Of a stretch of DNA of 64,000 bases, positions 10,014-18,684 are shown piece by piece. The notes under the pieces are model-generated. The model saw nothing but the letters and a program-made list of their open reading frames with translations. It did no database searches and was not told the origin of the DNA. Every line of letters starts with the position of its first letter. Position 1 is the stretch's first letter. Origin of the DNA: DOZZ01 sp963792655 (GTDB taxonomy: Bacteria; Acidobacteriota; Terriglobia; Bryobacterales; Bryobacteraceae); contig CAWBWU010000005.1 in assembly GCA_963792655.1 (NCBI GenBank), positions 186,001-250,000 on the forward strand. Direction: 5' to 3'. The translations under genes were made by a program, and so were the position numbers.

Positions 10014-12362
10014 AGATGCTCTCGCTCCGTGCTTGTCTGGTGGCTCTCGTAACGGCGCGGCCCCCTGTTACGCCCATCCGATGGGCAACTTCAGCATCAA
10101 TCATTATTCGAAGCTGAACATCGGCCAGAATGCGGTTCAGATCAAGTATGTGATCGATATGGCTGAGATCCCTACGTTTCAGGCGATGCGGGAATCCAAC
10201 CTGCAGCCCGATCCCGCGGACCCGGCGGTTTCGCAATACCTCAAGGCGCAGCAGGGCAAGCTGGCATCGGGTCTCTCACTACTGATTGACGGCAACCCGG
10301 TCCGGCTGACTTCGCGTGGACGTCGCGTGCAGTTCGCCGAAGGCGCAGGAGGGCTCAGCACGATGAAAATCGAGCTTGCCTTTCGCGGCGAAATCGACGC
10401 TTCGCGTGGCGCGCGCCAACTCGTCTGGACCGACCATAACTTTCCCGATCGCGCCGGATGGAAGGAAATTGTTGTCGTTGGCGATGGAGTTCGCCTGCTG
10501 AACAGTTCGGCGCCGGCCACGCGACAGGAGCAATGAACTTAGTTACTTACTCAACGGATGCAATCGCGAGCCCGCCGCAGGATCTCTCAGCGGAAGTCAC
10601 ATTCGAGCAAACCAATCCACCCGTCCTGCTGACCGGATCTGTGCCTAGGGCACGGAAAGCTGACCCTCAAGTCGCAAGCCAGTTCCGAACGCCGGCGAGA
10701 AGCGGAACGGTAACAAAGGAAGTACCCACGCCTCAGATCGCCCCCTCGGTTTCTCCTGTTCCGCAGTCACATGCCGCAGCTGAGTCTCATCCCGGAGCCC
10801 AAAACACCCCGCGCAATCGTTTCACTCAGCTGATTTCGAACCAGAGCGAACTGAGCTTTTGGGTGTTGCTTTCCGCTGGGTTAATCGCCGCCGGTCTCGG
10901 CGCTCTGCACGCTCTGGAGCCTGGCCATGGAAAAACCATCGTGGCCGCTTACCTCGTTGGCTCTCGCGGCACTGCGGCACACGCCGGGCTGCTCGGCCTG
11001 GTAGTTACGGCATCTCACATGGCCGGTGTTTATCTGCTGGGAATCGCAACGCTCTACGCTTCGCGCTATATCGTTCCCGACCAACTCTATCCGTGGCTGG
11101 GGCTTATCTCGGGCCTGAGCGTTGCAGCGATCGGCATCATCGTGTTTCTGCGGCACTGGACAGGGGCAAGCGGAGACCATTCTCACGCCTCCGGGGGAAA
11201 CCATTCGCACTGGTTCTCTCGAGTAAAGGCTAACGAGAGTCCCGCGGCCTCGCCGAAGCAAGAGCGGCCGCTTTCCATGCGCGAGCTCTGCATCCTCGGC
11301 ATCACGGGCGGAATCGTGCCGTGTCCAGCCGCGCTGGTGGTTCTGCTCAGCGCCTTTTCGCTTCACCGGATCGGTTTCGGCTTGTTTCTCATCACCGCAT
11401 TCAGCGCCGGCCTGGCATTTGTCCTGGTGGGGGCGGGACTGATCGTGGTGTACGCGAAACGCGCCGTCAGTTCACGGTTTCGCCTCGAAAACCGGATGGT
11501 CCGCAATCTGCCGCTCTTGTCTTCCGCGTTCATGATTGCGATGGGCATCGGTCTCGTTCTTTCCTCGGGAGTGTCTCCCGGCGTTTGGCAGGCGTTCCAT
11601 TTCGGGGACAAACTGGTTCCGTTCGTCGGTGTGGTGCTGCTGGGGCTCTTTCTCGGAATCAGGCACTCCACCGATCCCGATCACGTGGTGGCGGTATCAA
11701 CCATCGTGGCGCGGCAGGGTACGATACGAAGCTCGGCATCGATCGGTATGATGTGGGGCCTGGGCCATACAATCACCATCTTCATCGTGGGGTCCGCGAT
11801 TATCGTTTTTCGCATGGCGATACCGCCCCGCCTGGGTTTATCGATGGAGTTTTGCGTCGCCTGCATGCTGATCCTGCTGGGCGTGGTCAATATCACGAGG
11901 CGGCGAGGCTCCGTCGCCGTTGCCGATCAAGCCGCGGTTCCAGCGAGGCCGTCCAGCGCGTCGGCGCCTCTCTCGGCTGCCGGCCGTTTGGCCCTCATTC
12001 GCGCCAAACATTTTCGAGGACTATCCACGTACCAGACGTTAAGGCCGCTCATGATCGGACTGGTCCATGGTCTGGCGGGCTCGGCGGCCGTCGCTCTACT
12101 GGTGCTCTCCACGATCAAGAGCCCGATGTGGAGCACTGCTTACCTCTTGGTTTTTGGTTTCGGAACCATGCTGGGAATGATGCTGATGACTACGGCGATG
12201 TCGATTCCAATGATCTATGCAGGAAAGAGATTCTTCCGGTTCAACCACTGGCTGGTAACTCTCTCCGGAACCGCGAGCGTCGCGTTTGGAGTCTTCCTCG
12301 TTTACCAAATTGGCTTCGTTGATGGCCTGTTCAGATCGACCATGCACTGGACGCCGCAGTAA
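10010..12362 (+). CDS. Tandem-domain NicO/RcnA-type nickel-cobalt transporter with extracytoplasmic N-domain (frameshifted)
   Basis: Proposed start ATG 10010 gives a signal peptide (MKMLSLRACLVALVTA). After a frame change near 10055 comes CYAHPMGNFSINHYS and MAEIPTFQ, the conserved extracytoplasmic domain preceding many NicO transporters. Two further +1 indels, near 10526 and 10544, restore DRSNEL and then VTYSTDA. The first membrane module has HALEPGHGKTIVAAYLVGSR, a His-rich loop (GDHSHASGGNHSHW) and GITGGIVPCPAALVVLLSA, as in RcnA. The second module has GIRHSTDPDHVVAVSTIV (an HX4DH motif), MMWGLGHTITIF and GLVHGLAGSAAVALLVL, as in HoxN/UreH-like permeases. Substrate is most likely Ni2+ or Co2+; import versus export cannot be told from sequence. 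It is the last gene of the 4643-12362 set. Confidence 0.78.
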
Positions 12363-12678
12363 GAAGAACGGGAAAAGTACGCCAGCAACGAGAAGAATGA
12401 CGCATCGCGCACCCAGTCAGTAACTGTGCCGCTTCGCTCGCGCCTCGTCCTCATCAAGTTACTTAGCGCGGGAACGGCAGGCGCGCGGTCTCTTTCTTCC
12501 CTGCTGATCGGAAGGTATACCTCGGGTTGCTCGGGCAGTACTCGCGGTTCTATTCCCTGCGTTTCCGGGCTACTCACTGATGACGACCCATGTCCACTGA
12601 GTGCTGGTTGCGGAGTATCCGGATTCTAGTAGAATCGATTTGCAAAGCAGCCAGTTCAGGGTTCTCGAGGATAATTGA
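12363..12678. other. Intergenic region (316 nt) upstream of TonB receptor 1
   Basis: No convincing coding sequence is present. A short open frame on the minus strand has no family signature. The right end probably holds the receptor's promoter and the GAGG ribosome site (12668-12671), 7 nt before ATG 12679. No terminator hairpin with a T-run is evident after the transporter stop. Confidence 0.5.
12608..12635 (+). promoter_or_regulatory. Candidate promoter for TonB receptor 1
   Basis: TTGCGG (12608-12613) and TAGAAT (12630-12635) are separated by 16 nt and lie about 43 nt before ATG 12679. They resemble -35 and -10 boxes. This is pattern matching only. Confidence 0.35.
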
Positions 12679-15600
12679 ATGCCCCGTTGCGTTCGTCGCA
12701 AAAGAATTTTCAGATGTCTATTCTCGGCCGCAATTGCGGTCTCTTTGTGCATGGCACAGGAGTTTCGCAGTACGGTGAGCGGTGTAGTCCGCGATCCGCA
12801 AGGCGCCCTGATCCCCGGCGCCACGGTCATCGCGACGAGTGCCGATACCGGTGCAAACTTCAAGACCGTATCCGAGACGGATGGGCAATACTCGATTCCG
12901 TTCGTTCCGCCCGGAACCTATAACTTCAACGTAACAGCGCCCGGGTTCAAGACCTACGCCCGGACTGGCATCGTGGTAAACGCGAACGAACGCCTACCGC
13001 TCGATGTCACGCTCGAAGTAGGCCAGGTAAGCGAAACCATGTCGGTGAGTGCGGATGCGGCCATGCTGGAAACGTCCACCGCATCTTCAGGCCAGGTCAT
13101 CAACTCGCGCCAGATCGAGAACATTCCTTTGAATGGCCGCACACCGCTGACACTGGCGCAGTTGGCGTTCGGTGTAATTCCCAACAGCGACCCACGGTTC
13201 AACCGGCCATTCGATAACGGAGGGCCTTCCGGATTCTCGATCGGCGGCGCACCTTCGCAGACCAATGAGATTCTGCTCGATGGAGCGCCGGACGTAACCA
13301 GTAATGATCGTGTTTCCTATAACCCTCCGGTCGACGCTGTACAGGAAGTCAAGGTCGAGATCTTTCAGGCGGACGCAGCGTATGGTCACACCGGCGGCGG
13401 CACGGTTAACCAGATCACGAAGAGCGGCACGAACCAGTTGCACGGTACAGCATATGAGTTCAACCAGACGTCAGCCCTCGAGTCGCGCAACTTTTTCCTG
13501 AGCCGTTCCGGACAGAAGCTGCCGGTTGGGCGATTTAATCAATACGGAACGACAGTGGGTGGGCCGTGGTGTTGCCGCATGTGTTCGATGGGCGAACCGA
13601 CTCTTCTTTTTCTTTGGATACGAAGGCATCAAGGATTCCTATCCCGAGACGATCGTAACTACAGTGCCGACGGTTGCCGAACGCAAGGGCGACTTCTCGC
13701 AACTGCTCAGTGTGGGATCGAACTATCAGATCTACAACCCGTTCACGGGTGTCGTGAAAGGGTCGCGTATCTCGCGGCAGCCGTTTGACGGAACCTTATT
13801 CCTTCGTCGCTATTGAACCCCGTTGCCTTGAACTACCTGCAGTTCTTTCCCGATCCGAATGCACCGGGCAATGCAGACGGCGCGAACAACTACGTGGCGA
13901 ACTCGGTTCGCTCGGATACTTTCGGATCTTACTTCGGGCGGCTTGATTACACCATCAACGATAACCACAAGATCTTTGGGACCATCCACTGGAACGATCG
14001 CGTTGAGAACCGCGGCAACCGGTTCTTCAACATCGCATCGGGCAACTTCCTCACCCGGGCGAACCGCGGCGCCAACATCGATGACGTGTATACATTCACT
14101 CCGACAACGTTGTTGAACACGCGCGTGAGCTGGAACCGCTTCATCGAAGCAAACGCGAAGCCCAGCAGCGGTTTTGACTTCAGCAAGTTGGGCATTCCCG
14201 TCATCGCTGGTGGCGGCGAGCACTGCTCTGGTGCTGCCGGTCGTAGATATTGGCGGGTACAACCAGCTCGGCGATAACGCAGGCAACGTTACGCCATTCG
14301 ATATCTTCCAGGTTTTCTCAAGCCTCAACAAGATTGTGGGCAGACACAATCTAAAGGTCGGCGGTGATGTGCGCCAATACCGCGAAAGTAACATCGGATT
14401 CGGGAACTCTTCCGGCGCGTATCAGTTCCGCACGCAGTTCACTAATGGTCCACTCGACAACTCATCGAGCGCGCCTCTGGGTCAGGCGCTCGCAGCTTTC
14501 CTGTTGGGCTTGCCGACTTCGGGCGGTGGCGGTTTCGATATCAATGCAGCGCGGACCAATCAGGCCAACTACCTCGGTGTTTATGTGCAGGATGATTTTC
14601 GGGCGCGCCCCAGCCTGGTGCTGAATTTCGGTCTGCGTTACGACAAGGATTTCGACACAACCGAGCGCTATAACCGTTCAGTCAATGGCTTCGACACCAC
14701 CAGCCCGAATCCGGTAGCGGCAGCTGCACAAGCGGCGTATGCGGCGAAGCCCATCCCGGAACTGGCACCCGGTCAGTTCAGTGTGCCCGGCGGACTGTTG
14801 TTTGCGAACAGCGATCACCAGAGCATCTACAGCACGAACTCCCACTACTTCAGCCCGCGTGCCGGCTTTGCGTGGACACCGGACTTCGGGAAAGGCAAGC
14901 TGGTGATTCGCGGTGGATATAGCATCTTCGTGTTTCCGATCAGTACCACGGGCGTGAACCAGACGGGCTTCAGTCAGACGACTTCCGTGGTGTCCACCAA
15001 CAATGGCTATCTGACTCCGAGCGCCACACTGAGCAATCCATTCCCTGCCGGCATCCTGCAACCGACTGGGTCTTCGCTGGGGCTGGGCACCTTCAACGGC
15101 AAAAGCCTCGCGTTCTACAATCCGCATCCGTTGAACCCGTACTCGAGCCGCTGGACGATCGGCGTGCAGCGTCAGTTCTCTGGCAACACGGTGGTGGAGG
15201 TTGGATACATCGGCAATCACGCGGTGCATCTACCGTTCGATCAGCAGCTCAACTTTCTTCCTCGCCAATATTTGAGTGCGCTGCCAACCCGCGATCAGCC
15301 AGTGATCGACCGAAACACAGCGAACGTCGCAAATCCATTCCAGGGCTTGCTGCCTGGTACCACGCTCAACGGCAGCACGATCCAAAGGGCATCGCTTTTG
15401 GTGCCCTATCCGGAGTTTACGAGTGTGACGGAGCAGCAGGTAAACTCGGGAAGTTCCTACTTCCATATGCTCGAAGCCCGCGTTGAGAAGCGTTTCTCGC
15501 AGGGCCTGCAGTTTCTTGCGAACTATAGCTACTCGCGCCTGATGGAAAAGCGCAGCCTGCTCAATGATTCCGATACAAAGCTTGAGAAGCGCGTCTCCGC

Positions 15601-16129
15601 GGACGATCGGCCGCAGCGCTTTGTGATCAGCGGAAATTATGAGCTGCCCTTCGGACGTGGCAAACGCTTTGTGGGAAACAGCTCATCCATCACAAATAAG
15701 TTGATTGGCGGATGGGTGCTGAGCAGTGTCTATACGCTACAGAGCGGCGCACCTGTGAACTGGGGTAACGTGATCTATCTGGGCGGCGACCTGCAATGGA
15801 ATTCGCACAATGCCGATCATGCGTTCGACACGACGCGCTTCGTCACCAACTCGAAGCAGCAACTCTCGAATAACATCAGAACCTTTCCTACGCGGTTCAA
15901 CAATCTACGTCAGGATGGCTCCAACACAATGGATGCATCGCTGCTGAAGAACACACAGATCACGGAGCGTGTGAAGCTACAGTTCCGAGTGGAGTTCTTC
16001 AACGTTCTGAACCATCCGGAGTTCAATGCGCCGGACGTGAACCCGACCAGCAGCACGTTTGGTCAGATCACCAGCCAGGCAAACGATATCGGACGGGTCG
16101 GCCAGCTTGGTCTGCGTCTGATCTTCTGA
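12679..16129 (+). CDS. TonB-dependent receptor 1, Oar-like with carboxypeptidase-regulatory domain (four frameshifts)
   Basis: A signal peptide ends near CMAQ. A carboxypeptidase-regulatory-like domain follows (about residues 30-110: VSGVVRDPQGALIPGATV, DGQYSIPFVPPGTY). Then come the plug region (QIENIPLNGRTPLTLAQL, DGAPDV, TGGGTVNQITKSGTNQLHG) and a large beta-barrel that ends with the terminal Phe (LGLRLIF). Four indels are needed: missing bases near 13568 (TVGGPVVLPHVFDG), near 13600 (GRNRLFFFFGYEG) and near 13786 (DGNLIPSSLLNPVAL), and an extra G near 14213 (GGGSTALVLPV). Corrected length is about 1150 residues. This outer-membrane family is the acidobacterial counterpart of SusC-type importers. 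The substrate is unknown, and no SusD-like partner is adjacent. Confidence 0.85.
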
Positions 16130-16236
16130 TTTGGTAAACCGGGCAGACCAAGCGCAGACTGTAGTGGAGTGCACCCCGGAACTGCGGGTTGTCACGAATT
16201 ACCTTTTCAGGGCATCGGGCATGCTATGATCCCGAC

Positions 16237-16998
16237 GTGGCACATCCTGCTCACGGCGCTGTTTCTGTGTCTGCCGTGAACGAGACTGCGCAGCACCCGC
16301 GCCACACAGCGTTCGTTCGGGTCACGCACTGGATCACCGCTATTTGCTTCTTCGCTCTGCTGCTCACCGGCGTGGAAATTCTGATTTCTCACCCTCGGTT
16401 CTACTGGGGTGAAGCGGGCAATGTGTTGACGCGGCCGTTGTTCGTGCTGCCCATTCCGGCGTCGCGAGGCTCGGTCCCCACCGGCTATGGTTTCGTCTTG
16501 CCCGATCAGAATGGCTGGAGCCGCTATCTTCACTTTCAAGCGGCGTGGGTAACGGTGCTCACCGGTCTTTTTTATGTTGCGGCGGGGTTGCTGACCCGCC
16601 ATTTCGCGAAGCATCTGCTTCCGGCGCGTGCCGACCTGCGGTGGCGCGAGATCGCAAGAGTCGCGTCAAACCACCTGCGTCTCCGGGCACCCGGTGAAGC
16701 GGAGGCGTGGCGCTACAACTTTTTCCAGAGGCTTACCTATCTGTCCGTGATCTTTGTCTTGTTCCCGCTGATCATCTGGACGGGACTGGCGATGTCTCCC
16801 GCGATCGCGTCCGCTGTTCCGATGCTGGTCAGTGTGCTGGGCGGGCAGCAATCGGCGCGAACCATTCATTTCTTCGTCACCATCCTGCTGGTGATTTTTG
16901 TCATTGTGCATATCGTGATGATCGGCCTGGCTGGATTTAGGAATCGCATGCGCGCGATGATCACAGGCCGCGCCGCTGCAACGAAGGAGCAAATATGA
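16237..16998 (+). CDS. Cytochrome b561/Ni-hydrogenase-type membrane subunit
   Basis: There are four hydrophobic segments: WITAICFFALLLTGVEIL, HFQAAWVTVLTGLFYVAAGL, LTYLSVIFVLFPLIIWTGLA and FFVTILLVIFVIVHIVMIGL. Candidate haem-ligand histidines are in RVTHW, YLHFQ, ARTIHFF and VHIVM. This is the pattern of di-haem cytochrome b subunits that anchor periplasmic molybdoenzymes. I start at GTG 16237 because a TATGAT (16225-16230) lies exactly 6 nt upstream, suggesting a leaderless transcript; GTG 16276 is an alternative. The stop overlaps the next ATG (16995), so it is coupled to the molybdopterin oxidoreductase, for which it probably passes electrons to or from the quinone pool. Confidence 0.8.
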   Translation: MAHPAHGAVSVSAVNETAQHPRHTAFVRVTHWITAICFFALLLTGVEILISHPRFYWGEAGNVLTRPLFVLPIPASRGSVPTGYGFVLPDQNGWSRYLHFQAAWVTVLTGLFYVAAGLLTRHFAKHLLPARADLRWREIARVASNHLRLRAPGEAEAWRYNFFQRLTYLSVIFVLFPLIIWTGLAMSPAIASAVPMLVSVLGGQQSARTIHFFVTILLVIFVIVHIVMIGLAGFRNRMRAMITGRAAATKEQI

Positions 16999-17753
16999 AC
17001 CGGATCTCACGTCGCCACTGGATCACCGCGGGGCTAGGGGCGACAGCTGGCGCGACGGGTCTGGCAATGGCGGCGCGGCTGGCGGACCGTTATGGTCTGA
17101 TCCCGCCGGATCACAAGGGCATCTACGGCGCTGGCGAAACGTTGACGTATGCTTCGCAGCGTCTGCTCACGCGTCACTCCCTGGCGCGTGAGTTTTCCCG
17201 CAGCCAGATTTCGCCGTTACCGTTCGCGAATGGAAGACCACCGAAGCTGGACGAATATCAGCGCCTGCAGGCGGGCGCGTTCGCGGACTGGCGGCTGGTG
17301 GTGGATGGCATGGTGGCGCGTCCGGCATCTTTCTCACTGGCACAACTGAAGAGCTATCCTTCGCGCAGTCAGATCACCCATTTGGCTTGTGAAGAAGGCT
17401 GGTCCTTCATAGCGGAGTGGACGGGCGTACCGTTATCGCACGTTTTGGATGTCGCCGGCATTCTTCCGCAGGCCAGGTATGTGGTGTATTTTTCGATCGA
17501 CCCGGAGTGGTGGGACAGCGTGGATATGGCGGATGCACTGCACCCGCAAACATTGCTCACCTATGGAATGAACGGTGGGGAACTTCCCTTGGGCAACGGC
17601 GGTCCGCTGCGGATGCGGGTGCCGCGGCAACTGGGATATAAAAGCGTCAAATACATCACGCGGCTGACCGTAACAGATAGCCTGAAAGGCTTCGGCAAAG
17701 GGCTGGGGTCGGCTTCACCCGAAGGCGGCTATGCATGGTACGCGGGGATGTGA
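16995..17753 (+). CDS. Tat-exported molybdopterin-dependent oxidoreductase, sulfite oxidase/YedY-like
   Basis: 252 residues. AAGGAG lies upstream of ATG 16995. The N-terminus has a twin-arginine-like motif (SRRHWITAGLGA) followed by a hydrophobic stretch. The molybdopterin fold shows WRLVVDGMVARP, THLACEEGWSFIAEWTGVP with Cys132 as the expected Mo ligand, WWDSVDMADALHPQTLLTYG and GGPLRMRVPRQLGYKSVKYI. This is the single-domain YedY/MsrP-type layout without the C-terminal dimerisation domain of true sulfite oxidases. It is probably periplasmic and partners the cytochrome b encoded immediately upstream. The substrate (for example methionine sulfoxide or sulfite) is not determinable. Confidence 0.88.
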   Translation: MNRISRRHWITAGLGATAGATGLAMAARLADRYGLIPPDHKGIYGAGETLTYASQRLLTRHSLAREFSRSQISPLPFANGRPPKLDEYQRLQAGAFADWRLVVDGMVARPASFSLAQLKSYPSRSQITHLACEEGWSFIAEWTGVPLSHVLDVAGILPQARYVVYFSIDPEWWDSVDMADALHPQTLLTYGMNGGELPLGNGGPLRMRVPRQLGYKSVKYITRLTVTDSLKGFGKGLGSASPEGGYAWYAGM

Positions 17754-18068
17754 CGGTGACGCACTCTCGAGAGCCACTGCGATAGCGTTTTCGTGAACCG
17801 CATTGATTGTATATCTCAGCCGCGAATGGACACGAATGGGTTGGTGTTTAAGGATATCGCTTAAACTGCGGCGGCCGCGGCGAAGAACACTGGTTGATTA
17901 CGTACGCGACCCTCCGCTTGCTCACGCGCGCGGCTCGTGGGTTGTCCGGAACTGATCTTCGAGCCGGCAATTGTCAGAGGCGCGACTGGATGGAGCGCAT
18001 AGCCGAAAGCTCACGCATTCCGAATTCTCGAACCCGGACATCGGCGCGCCTCGCGCTATCGTGAAACT
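17754..18068. other. Intergenic region (315 nt) with inverted and dispersed repeats
   Basis: No gene is seen. TTTAAG (17847-17852) and CTTAAA (17860-17865) form a 6-bp inverted repeat. A 25-nt copy of a dispersed repeat lies at 17914-17938. The sequence GTCAGAGGCGCG at 17973-17984 recurs beside another repeat copy at 39174-39185. A TATCGT box lies 6 nt before the lipoprotein ATG. Confidence 0.5.
17914..17938 (+). repeat. Dispersed 25-nt intergenic repeat, copy 1
   Basis: CCGCTTGCTCACGCGCGCGG followed by CTCGT. Close copies occur at 26627-26651 and 39140-39164 on the same strand, all between genes. Confidence 0.7.
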
Positions 18069-18308
18069 ATGCGGATCGCACTTTGTTCTGTATTGCTTCT
18101 CGCCGGTTGTGCGGCTGATGACCAGCGGGCTCGCGACGAGCACGCGGCGGCATACAACGCGGGGCGTGCCGCACACAAAGTCGCGCGCGAGAGCGGGCGG
18201 ATTGCTGAAAAAGCCGCACGCAAAATCGGCCAGGAAGCGAAAGCAGCCGGGCAGGGCTGGAAGGAACAGTCCCGGGAAGATAAAGCTAAAGCGCGGGAGA
18301 ATCGCTGA
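18069..18308 (+). CDS. Small Ala/Lys-rich lipoprotein
   Basis: 79 residues. The N-terminus MRIALCSVLLLAGCAADDQ has a clear lipobox (LLAGC), so the mature protein would start at Cys14 and be lipid-anchored. The rest is a highly charged, Ala-rich helix (RIAEKAARKIGQEAKAAGQG) likely to form an amphipathic or coiled rod. A TATCGT box ends 6 nt before ATG, fitting a leaderless transcript. The 3' end overlaps the convergent gene ending at 18286 by 23 nt. I do not recognise the family. Confidence 0.6.
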   Translation: MRIALCSVLLLAGCAADDQRARDEHAAAYNAGRAAHKVARESGRIAEKAARKIGQEAKAAGQGWKEQSREDKAKARENR

Positions 18309-18678
18309 GCGCTTTCAGCAGACTGCGGTGCAGTTCCTCCGCATTGCGGTCAGAAGCCAGCGCTTCGCGATACTTTTCCGTGAAGGAAGTTGCGCTCGCG
18401 CCCGTTAGCAACTCTCGCGTTTTGGACATTAGCGCCTCGCCTTCCTCAGCCGTTGCCGGCTTACGTAGCGACAACGCTTCATCAAACTGAACAATCAATC
18501 CCGACAACTCACGTAGCCAGGCGAATTGCTCGTTCCCTAGAACAAGTTGAAGAAAAGCGCCAGGCGACCCAATCGGTTCGTGCTCGCGTTCATATTTAGC
18601 GCGCTCGCCATCGAGCAACAACTTGTGCAGATCAAGAAGCTGCTGGCGTACTGACTTCCATGTGTCGCGTTGATCCAT
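18286..18678 (-). CDS. Conserved hypothetical cytoplasmic helical protein
   Basis: 130 residues, no signal or membrane segment, mostly charged helices (TWKSVRQQLLDLHKLLLDGE, GNEQFAWLRELSGLIVQFDE). The ATG at 18678 lies 6 nt after the glnD stop, so it is probably co-transcribed with glnD. Similar small helical proteins occur widely in bacteria, but I cannot name a function. Codon use and frame are clean. Confidence 0.7.
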   Translation of the reverse strand: MDQRDTWKSVRQQLLDLHKLLLDGERAKYEREHEPIGSPGAFLQLVLGNEQFAWLRELSGLIVQFDEALSLRKPATAEEGEALMSKTRELLTGASATSFTEKYREALASDRNAEELHRSLLKALSDSPAL

Positions 18679-18684
18679 CGACTC

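Noticed and set aside
10458..10540. Start of the NicO transporter at 10458
   Set aside because: It would give an Arg/Cys-rich hydrophilic N-terminus. The conserved HPMGNFSINHYS domain lies upstream in another frame, and a signal peptide begins at 10010.
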